NCBI GenBank assembly: GCA_016098155.1 | Contig: JAAAJB010000342.1 | Location: forward strand, 1 to 38,199 | Direction of reading: 5' to 3' | DNA: 38,199 nt | From: Actinomortierella ambigua | Taxonomy: Eukaryota > Mortierellomycota > Mortierellomycetes > Mortierellales > Mortierellaceae | Shown: piece by piece, positions 21,693 to 29,285 of the stretch | Layout: every line of letters starts with the position of its first letter | Position numbering within the stretch: position 1 is the first letter of the stretch | The notes under the pieces: model-generated | What the model was told of the DNA's origin: nothing | The model's database searches: none | The model's input: only the letters and a program-made list of their open reading frames with translations | Made by a program: the position numbers and the translations under genes

Positions 21693-21790
21693 TCCAACTG
21701 GGTCGGAAGATTCGGTCAGTGAACCGTGAGTGGTCTGAGCTACTTTCTGGCGTGCAAACAGCATCGTCAGGCATGGAGGGGCCCTTTTTT
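21693..21790 (+). repeat. Dispersed repeat, copy C (diverged core only)
   Basis: Aligns with the invariant core of copies A and B (GGTCGGAAGA-TCGGTCA, GGTCTGAGCTACTTTCTGGC, TCAGGCATGGAGGGG) but with many substitutions. The hairpin stem is not preserved. On the minus strand the reading frame begins MPDDAVCTPESSS where A and B have MPADTTSTPESSV, and it runs on into the decayed RING copy. Confidence 0.75.
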
Positions 21791-22573
21791 CAAAACCAAA
21801 AAAAAAGAAAAAAAAAACAAGTAACGCCGGGTTTCTTACCGGATTAACGGGTCGGATTGAAGGGTGATCCGCTAAGCGTAGATGCTTGAAGAATGCTTAA
21901 CAAATATTTAACGGATGCTTAGCAGATGCTTGAAGGGCGCGTTACGAAGCTTAACGGAAGCCTAAACAATGATTAACCGATTTGACTCCTCACAGCTGCT
22001 CGACAGTTGCTCTACAGCCGCTTTTCAGATGCTTAGCGAATACGGATGCTTAACTGATCTGGTGACAAACGGATTGGACTGCGGATGATGGATCCCGATA
22101 AGAAACCCTCCACACTACTATCGCCATTTCTTGACGCATTTGTAAATGAATCGATTAATGTCCAATAAGAGATAGCCCAGGTTGCGAAGCTCATCCTTGC
22201 ATGCACCACGTCCACGCTCATGTTCACAAGCACTCACGCTTATCAGCTTTGTCAAGTGGCTGGTCGCTATAGTGAAGAGAAATGAGTCAGTTGGGACAAC
22301 TAATGAGCGTATGTGCTGGTGAACATGAGCGTAGACTTGGTGCATACCAGACTGTGCTACCTTTTATTGCAAATATGTGTTAAAAGATGATGATAGTAAT
22401 TTCAATGGGAGGATGGTGGGGCTTGAACATGCTTGCCTTTTTTTTTTTTTTTTTTTTTTTTTGGAGGCATAGAGTAATTCTTCCCTTTGCTACCCCTTGG
22501 TCACGAGAAAAGAAGACCTCGCACCATCATATTTCACCATCCTTCTTTTGACAATGTATTCCAAAAAAAATCT
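21791..22573. other. Gene-free stretch with degenerate short repeats
   Basis: From about 21876 to 22060 the motif GATGCTTAACGGA recurs in diverged form about every 10-15 bases (GATGCTTGAAG, AATGCTTAACA, GGATGCTTAGCAGATGCTTG, GAAGCTTAACGGAAGCC). A poly-T run fills 22438-22462. No gene is visible. Confidence 0.55.
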
Positions 22574-23617
22574 TTACGCGCTCAACGCCTGCAGTTGCTT
22601 CTCGAACTTACAAGAGAAGCACAATCCGCCGATGCTGTCATGACATTTTTTGTGGTAAGTGTGCCCACAGCCATAGGTCTGAACGCCGTGGCTAGATTCA
22701 AGACAGACGATGCAATTGTCCGATTCGAATCGAGGCTTGGACTGGATCATAAGACGGCTCCAGGTGGTCTGTTTGCCAGGATCGAAACGCTGGTACTCGT
22801 CCTCCGGTGGGACATCAAACCACTCGGACGTGTACTGCTCGCCCGACAGCTTGAGTCCCATGAAACGGTACTGACAATCGGTGAATCCGACGGTCACGGG
22901 TATGTTCCTGTGGCTCTCATGGCAAACAGGACAGGCGAAGCGTTCCCTCGTCATCTCGACAATGGCGAAACCCTTGCGACTGATGACATGGTATTTGGGA
23001 GTGCAATCGCAGCGGCATTCGATGTTGATCCCTGGCTCCACCACACGGCCAGGTGGAGCGGTCTCGGAGAATTCAATCTTGCGGACATTGCTCTTATCGG
23101 ACACGTCGGCAAACTCAAGGATAAAGGATGGGAGGACACCACCGCCAGTGAGACGCAAGACCAAGTGAATGATGGAGCCCTTCTGGACGTTGTATTCTAA
23201 CAAGGTGCGGTCATCTTGAAGCTGGTTGCCTTCAAAAATGAGGCGCTGCTGATCCGGAGGCATGCCTTGCAAAGTATTAATCAGCTCTTTGATTTCGCCG
23301 ATGGTGTTGGTGGCCCGACAATGTACGTTGATTGTTTTTCCCATAAGCGTTTTCACATGGATCATAAATGAGTATTTACTCACGAACTTGTAGGCGATAC
23401 TGCCCCCAAAGATGCGATAGTAGGCCAGTGACGCATTCTGATCATTGAGGACAATCCCGTTGATGGCGAGTTGGTGGCGAACGACAGCCTCCTCCTCGAG
23501 ACCAAGTTTGATGCGCAGGCGCTGCAGCAGGAAGAAGACTGGCTCGTGACCATGGCAAGGAACCTGAATCACTTTGCCGGGCTCGTTGGCGACGAGAATA
23601 GAGACAGAGTGGACCAT
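22574..23617 (-). CDS. UBL-ubiquitin-zinc-RING fusion protein, paralogue 3
   Basis: Intronless, 347 residues, same domain order as the other two. The ubiquitin unit (84-159) is the most diverged: the K48 equivalent is Asn131, Gly53 is Asp136 and the end reads LRLTGG rather than LRLRGG, so the Arg before Gly-Gly is gone. K6, K11, K27 and K63 equivalents remain, as do Ile44 (I127) and His68 (H151). The zinc region ([19 protein letters not shown]) and RING-H2-like finger (CIVC, CGH, HKKC, CFSC) are intact and nearly identical to paralogue 2. The protein ends LQALSA, one residue shorter than the LATR end of paralogue 2. A 10-N gap lies close upstream, so the promoter is incompletely known. Confidence 0.9.
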   Translation of the reverse strand: MVHSVSILVANEPGKVIQVPCHGHEPVFFLLQRLRIKLGLEEEAVVRHQLAINGIVLNDQNASLAYYRIFGGSIAYKFVSKYSFMIHVKTLMGKTINVHCRATNTIGEIKELINTLQGMPPDQQRLIFEGNQLQDDRTLLEYNVQKGSIIHLVLRLTGGGVLPSFILEFADVSDKSNVRKIEFSETAPPGRVVEPGINIECRCDCTPKYHVISRKGFAIVEMTRERFACPVCHESHRNIPVTVGFTDCQYRFMGLKLSGEQYTSEWFDVPPEDEYQRFDPGKQTTWSRLMIQSKPRFESDNCIVCLESSHGVQTYGCGHTYHKKCHDSIGGLCFSCKFEKQLQALSA

Positions 23618-23675
23618 TGTGTGTGGGGCAGAGTGATGGACGGATGGTGATAAAAAATCAGGAGGTCAGGAGATC

Positions 23676-23685
23676 NNNNNNNNNN
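23676..23685. other. Assembly gap (10 N) beside a poly-A tract
   Basis: Ten undetermined bases followed by an A20 run. The true length of missing sequence is unknown. It lies between paralogue 3 and decayed copy 3, where the other units have longer upstream flanks, so sequence may be missing here. Confidence 0.99.
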
Positions 23686-23804
23686 AAAAAAAAAAAAAAA
23701 AAAAACAGTCCAAAGTGGCAGTGTCAGATACCCAACGGTACTTCTCTACTATGAGCTTGTCCGTACCTAGCCAGCACCCTTGATTTTTGCTACTCCTCTG
23801 TACC

Positions 23805-24280
23805 TGCAATTTGGCATCCCAAAAATGGTAGCTCATCGTTCGTTGCGTGTGATTGCTGTGGTCAGGCTACAAAAAAATGCGCGGAGAAACTCGGTCGGCG
23901 GTACATCAGGCCTCTGAGAGGTGCTCAACGTGTCCCTCCAGATGCTTATCTATGCTGGCATTTGAAGCCCCATCCGTCAAGACTGCCATAGTATTCTTTG
24001 TGGAAAGAGTAGCTACGGCCATACTTATGCATGATGGCTTTGGATTCAAGACAGACGACGCAATCGTCCACACAGGATCGGAGTTTGACCAGGATCATCA
24101 AGCGGCCCCAGTTTGTCTGTTTGCCAGGATCAAGTCGCTGATATTCATTCTTGGGGAGGGCATCAAACCACTCGGATGTGTATTGCTCGCCCGATGTTTG
24201 TATCCCCATGAAATGATACTTAAATCGGTAAAACCAACTGATTAAGGTGTGGTATTGCAGCTTTGGAGGCAGCTGTGACA
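23805..24280 (-). pseudogene. Decayed RING copy 3
   Basis: The longest of the decayed copies. The minus frame keeps [39 protein letters not shown] and DDCVVCLESKAIMHKYGRSY, matching the intact genes, but the RING is wrecked: Cys-Gly-His became Arg-Ser-Tyr, HKKC became HKEY, and the frame stops at GFKCQHR. The zinc region upstream is frameshifted and stops. Repeat copy B follows directly on the right. Confidence 0.85.
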
Positions 24281-24339
24281 AGTGAACCTCAGCAGACTGT
24301 TCTTGAATCAGGAGGGTGAAGGGATGGTCGCACCACCAC

Positions 24340-24930
24340 CACCACCATACCATGTCAACTACTCCGCTCTCAGTCACAAATCGAGTTTCCTTGGACCCTG
24401 CAGGTTGCGCGGAGGGAGAGACAGAAATTTAAGCTCATCCACAGGCGAGGGTTGTTTCATGAGCAGCACTCAGCACCCCTGGAACCGAGGCAATATACTC
24501 CCCTTATTATGAGCCTATGAGCCTATGACTCTCTTTTTTCCAATGTTGCAGTCGTAGCGAAAAGAGGTCCCACAGATGAGACAGAGAGAGGGTTCGACCG
24601 TCCTCTCGACTATAAAACAAGACCTCGCCCTCCTTCTTTTTTCCTCTCCATTACCTCCTCATCGCCTGAACCAGATTGGGCCTGGGCCGGAAGAAGCGGT
24701 CATGGGGGACTGTGAGCGGTCTGACGCTACTTTCCGGCGTGGAAGTAGTGTCGGCAGGCATGGGGAGGCTTTTTATTATTATTAATAATAATTATTATAA
24801 AATGAAAAATGAAAAATGAAAAAGAAAAAAGAAGAACTATTTTTTATTATTTTAAATTATTATTATGAGAAAAAAGAAGCGAGCCATAGGAAGGCTGTTC
24901 AGGAATGGTCAATGGAATGACTCTCGGGCA
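24340..24930 (+). repeat. Dispersed repeat, copy B
   Basis: Same element as copy A with one extra segment of about 60 bases (near 24446-24505) and small indels. The 110-nt core 24664-24773 is identical to A. The hairpin is at 24723-24752, the TATA-like box at 24611-24617, and the minus-strand 36-codon frame at 24761-24651. It ends with AGGAATGGTCAATGGAATGA about 24900-24920. Confidence 0.85.
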
Positions 24931-25365
24931 CTGAACTGCATGCCATTATACCATTCCCTTGTTCGAAGGAGCGATGGCAAACTAAACATACATGCTCGTT
25001 CTTTCATTCAGGCAAATGCGTGTTCATGGTCAGTCAGACAAAAGCTTGGTTTCACACAAGCCAGATACAAGCTCGCAATTTTATGGGAGACAACACAAAC
25101 ACATGTCGTGGCCTGTTGCTGCCATTAGACTTTGCCATAAGATGAAATGTGTTTGGTGTTGGTCAGAGGGCCGTTGCTGCCCACATCGAGGCATATCTTG
25201 CGCAAAATGTAAAACCAACCTCTATTTTTCACAATGCCCAATGGCCCTAACCTACTTTGGTAACCTCTTCACACTTCAAGCTTTTGGGTAAGAAGGTGAT
25301 GGGGGGGGGAATGGGGGTTAGAGAGCGGGCGAGGTAGTGAGATGTGTGTGTGGGGAAGAGACTCC
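24931..25365 (+). pseudogene. Possible PiggyBac-type transposase C-terminal relic
   Basis: The frame near 25130-25260 reads CHKMKCVWCWSEGRCC followed by CAKCKTN, a Cys-pair cluster like the C-terminal zinc domain of PiggyBac-derived transposases. Just before, in another frame, FTQARYKLAILWE resembles the helix that precedes that domain in fungal members. No catalytic Asp residues or inverted repeats are seen, so this is a fragment at best. The right end (25290-25365) is G-rich with nothing else visible. Confidence 0.35.
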
Positions 25366-26858
25366 TCATGCTTTCATGGGAGCTTCGGGCAACCCAAATT
25401 CGTCTAATTTCTCTGCCTGAGGTTCGGTAGTTTCTGCGGTCGATGGTAGCGCCGAGACGGCATCCTCCAAGTAAGAAGGCTCCTCCTCTTCCTCGTAAAG
25501 TTCATCGCCCAAAGCATCAAGTTCAGCCTCCAGCTCGTCCTCGTCAATCTCATCCGGTACATTATACGACCGTCCTAGTGTCTCCTGGATTTCGTTGGCT
25601 TGATCCATGATATCTTGCATCTCGTCTTGCATTTGCTGTAGCATCAGAAAAAAAATGACGTTCGAGTAAGCCATCCGCTGAATGATATTGTAACGTTGTT
25701 AAATAATTAGGATCAGTCGTGGAAAGACAAAGAAAGCTTCTGGAGATACCTCAATTTTGTCAATATCGACTTTCTTGTATTGCTGTTTCATGGTCTGATT
25801 GGCCAGTCGCATGGCATCGACGGTGGTCATGACGTTTTTGAGGTTCTCAGTCGTGAAGGACGCCTGTTCCATATTAAATGACTGCTGCTGTAACTGCTCC
25901 CGCTGTTGCTCGTACAGTTTGCGCTCCTTTAGAATCCGCATTGCTTTGGTCTTGACCGAATTCTAATAAGCCACGAAAGAAAAGAGGCAGAGCATAGTGG
26001 TGAGATTAGGTGAAAACAGTCGACAACCCCCACCTCTCCGATGCCAAGAATATGCCACATAGGGCGATATTTGTGCCACGTTGATGCCAAGAGTGTCTCC
26101 TATGAACACCTTTCAGCCGCGAAATTGATAACGAGATGCATTGCTGAGCTATCTCCACTGAGTTGAATTCCGCTGAATGTACCTTTGCAGGACCGTCGCG
26201 CATCTTCTTCATTTGGTCCTTGTATCTCATCAGCTCAGCGTCTAGCTTCCTGATCTTGACCTCCACGGCATCGACACGGGCGTCTGTCTGATTAACATCA
26301 TTTTGGTAAAGATAGACGCAGATAGAGAGTTAGAAATGGTTACCACAACGAGAATATAGAAGTATCGCAGATTGTCGATGGTCGATGGACGGGACTAGCT
26401 TTGTCCTGACTGTACGCCGATAGATGCAGGTATAAAAGCGACTGCGATTTCCGTTGTCGACGGGACCAAAAGAATCGACGAACTTTGTTGACATGGTCGA
26501 CTTTTGAGTGCCCTCCACGTTAGTACAAATACCACAAATATTGACTCTCGCCAGGCAGGAGCCTCCCAAGAAACACCGTCCGCCTCACAAACGCGGCTCC
26601 CCGCACTCATCATCTTGATGGTTTCCCTCACACGTGTGACAACATTCCAAGACTATCCGGAGATGGGACGAGTGTTCTCTTCCTGGTTTGGAGAGGCTTT
26701 AAAAAAAAGCTTGGCATTCACTTTCCTTGTGGAGTCGCTGAGAATGCAATGGGTTAAATGTCTTCAACCAGATGAGAATTGAGGCAACTTACAGCGGTTA
26801 TGGCATCCTGCAAGTTGGGCTTTGTTGTCTTTTTGCTGGTCCCGAAAAGTCGATGCAT
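25366..26858 (-). CDS. VPS60: ESCRT-III subunit CHMP5/Vps60
   Basis: Accessory ESCRT-III protein that works with Vta1 and Vps4 in multivesicular-body sorting and membrane scission on endosomes. Four exons: 26858-26793, 26287-26183, 25962-25750 and 25635-25366. All joins are phase 0, and donors are GTAAGT, GTACAT and GTATCT. The product is 217 residues, against 219 in human. The N-terminus [10 protein letters not shown] is the basic amphipathic start. Conserved blocks follow: [52 protein letters not shown], and the acidic C-terminal helix [20 protein letters not shown] ending DEFGLPEAP, as in animals. The first intron is unusually long for this locus (505 bases). ATG3 lies upstream in the same orientation. 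Confidence 0.97.
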
Positions 26859-26977
26859 TGTTGCTCTGCGTTGTCCAAGGAAGAGTTGAATGAATGAAGT
26901 GCCACGCTTCACCCAAAGAACCAAAGGGGCAGGCAGGCAGGCAGTCACGGGATTTTTTTTTTTGAAGCTTTAGAGGG

Positions 26978-26983
26978 TTTATT
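26978..26983 (-). terminator. Poly(A) signal of ATG3
   Basis: AATAAA on the minus strand about 155 bases after the ATG3 stop codon, in the 279-bp gap before CHMP5. It is the only canonical signal in that gap. Confidence 0.5.
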
Positions 26984-27137
26984 GGTACAGACATTGTACG
27001 GGTTGTGGATGATGCAAAACAAAACAGGCAGGAAGCACAAACAAAAAGAGTGACATGGGGAAAGATAGGAGAGAGGGAACGGAGGAGAGGGAAGACAGAG
27101 ACAAAGGGATGCAATGTTCATGAAAGCAGGTTGTTTT

Positions 27138-29053
27138 TTAAGCGGAAATAGTGTTGTCATAGTCAATGGTAGGCACCACTGACGACATAAACTTGAGAAA
27201 GATGATCATGTACTGGTCCACGCGGATCGTCGACTCCTCCTTGTTGTCGTCGTTCATCTTCTCAATGATCTTCTTCATCACAGCACCATGTCGGCACGGA
27301 TGGATCGATGCCAGCGACATATTCAGGTGTGGGTGCTGCTCAATCGTCACCGTCTTCTTCGCATAGTCCTGCGATACATCCTCAAAAATCTGCGACGACA
27401 CCAGTGGGCGACGATGCTCATCATATCCGAATAGCCACATACGCGGGGTCTGATAGTACTTGTCGTAGGTGATAAAAACATCATATGTCCGCACATTTAG
27501 GATCTTATCGCTATTGACAGGTCAATGGAAGTGCAAAAGGCAAAAGATCCTGTGAGTACGATGGACCATCATGAGCATCGTGTCGGAAGAGAAACAACAA
27601 CAGATGTAGACATACCCAGGATCGACTTCCGACTTTGGTGGTGGTGCAAGGGCCGCAGGATCGGCCTCTTCCTCCATCTCATCATCGATGTCCGGGATAT
27701 CATCCATATCAGGAATATCGTCGTCATCGGGCTCTTGTTCATCGTCAATGTTGACACCAGCGACTGTCGGAGGGTTGTTGTCGCTCAGATTCATCTTCTC
27801 CATGGCTCGGAGTGCTGCTTGGGCCTGAGCCTCGGCCTCAGCTTCGGCATCGTCGTCGTCGTCGTCAATGCTGCTGGCGATTTCCTCAATGGGACCTGAC
27901 TTGCGTGAGCTGTGTGACATAACCCATGACTCGGATCCATCAGCGCTCTCGATCTGTGCCTCTGCATCTTCATCTGTATACTCCATCTGCTTCACACGCC
28001 GTAAGCAGGGTACTATTATTTTGTCATGAGAACATATGGAACATAAGACACCAAGGCGAAGAGGCAAGAGGTCAGTGGGTGTGTGGGTGTATGGGTGTGT
28101 GGGAACACATCTGTGTGCGCAAGGAGGTGTCTCCGCGCACATGAAAAACTCCGCCTATACGATCCACCGCGTGACCTCACCCGCGTCTCCTGGGGTGGGG
28201 TGGGAAAAGGGGTGAGAGAGAGAGAGAGAGACAAAGTATCCGGGCGACCTGGGCACATGCCACAACCTTCATTCCCCTTTCCCGCTCACTTCTTCGTTCT
28301 TCCGCGGGTGTTCTATGACCATTTGTCATCCATCAACCCCTCTTCGGATTGAGCGTGAGATAGAGATAGAGACGGATAGACAGCGAGAGAAAGTGCAAAG
28401 TGGTAGGCCAAGTGAAGAAGGGGGGAGAGGCACCAGTCTTCCTTCTTTCGTACCATTGCGCGTGATAAGAAACTGTTTTTCAGCCGGCAAATAGTCTCGA
28501 CGCTTGCTTGCTTCACCGCTTGCCCTAGAGCATGAGCATCACCGAGAGGAAGACAAGGATATGTATTTAGTTTGTATATTCTCGGATTCCTGTGGTCACT
28601 CTGACAAAAGCCCATCGGTACAGGAAATGGTGGCAACAAAGCCCAATTGTTGATGTCACTACGAACATCGACCTTACCAGCTCCATGTAGGACATTTGTA
28701 TACTAAAAAGTCACCAGCAGCCTCGAACTAGCAGGAAAAGAAGAAAGGGAGAAAGGGATAGGGATATTAGCACCCACCATGCTTGCTGTGCCCACTTGCG
28801 GATTACAAGTGTCCGCCTGATTGTCAATGCCCAAAAATAGGCTTTTTTTTGACAACACGTTCATTTCCTCCGTTCTGGGGATGGGCATGCATTCCGCAGG
28901 GAGACCATTGGCTGCATGCATTCCGTCTTTCTGAAGGGAACAAAAACGTACCTCCTCCGGGGTGATGCAACCAGTCTCCTTGAACTTTGAGTTCTTTAGG
29001 ACAGGGCTGAGGTACTCGCGGATACCGAAAAAGATGTTCTGAACAGAGTTCAT
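27138..29053 (-). CDS. ATG3: Autophagy E2-like enzyme ATG3
   Basis: Cytosolic E2-like enzyme that transfers Atg8 from Atg7 to phosphatidylethanolamine on forming autophagosomes. Five exons: 29053-28952, 28727-28678, 28524-28454, 28012-27616 and 27510-27138. Every junction keeps frame and restores known blocks: [56 protein letters not shown]. The product is 330 residues, normal for the family. The N-terminal amphipathic helix ([20 protein letters not shown]) senses membrane curvature in homologues. A long Asp/Glu-rich loop (about 105-200) is the usual flexible region that binds Atg7. The catalytic Cys is C279 in SIHPCRHG, followed by [17 protein letters not shown]. The C-terminus is short (NTISA) and lacks the extended tail of human ATG3. 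Confidence 0.97.
28212..28230. repeat. (GA)n microsatellite in an ATG3 intron
   Basis: Short GA run inside the third to fourth exon interval of ATG3. No role is visible. Confidence 0.8.
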
Positions 29054-29285
29054 GGGAAGAGTGTGAATGAAAAAGAGGAAGCTAGGACAGGTTCAGAGGG
29101 GAAGGGGTGGTAGATAATAGCGGAGTGGAGAGAGGAGGAGGGTAATGTATTGGACTGAAAGTTCGAATGCGTTGATGGAGAGAAAGACGAAAGGCACGAC
29201 GTGACGTGGAAAATTGGCAGAAAGGGAGGGGGGGGGTTTTATGCTGTGCCTGAAGTCACTTCAAGCTCACAAAAAAAAAAGGTTT

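Noticed and set aside
11634..23200. Long plus-strand frames opposite all three RING genes (11634-12194, 19979-20584, 22487-23200)
   Set aside because: They are conserved with each other only because the sense genes are. They lack domain features, and the sense strand explains the conservation.
23755..23990. Plus-strand peptide with CDCCGQATKKCAEKLG-like motif in the flank of the decayed RING copies
   Set aside because: Frames are broken in two of the three copies, and part of it is antisense to RING sequence. It is kept only as a shared-flank observation.
24560..24620. Pol III tRNA-like B box (GGTTCGACC) upstream of the copy B core
   Set aside because: It does not match the full B-box consensus, is not kept in copy A, and no A box or cloverleaf can be built.
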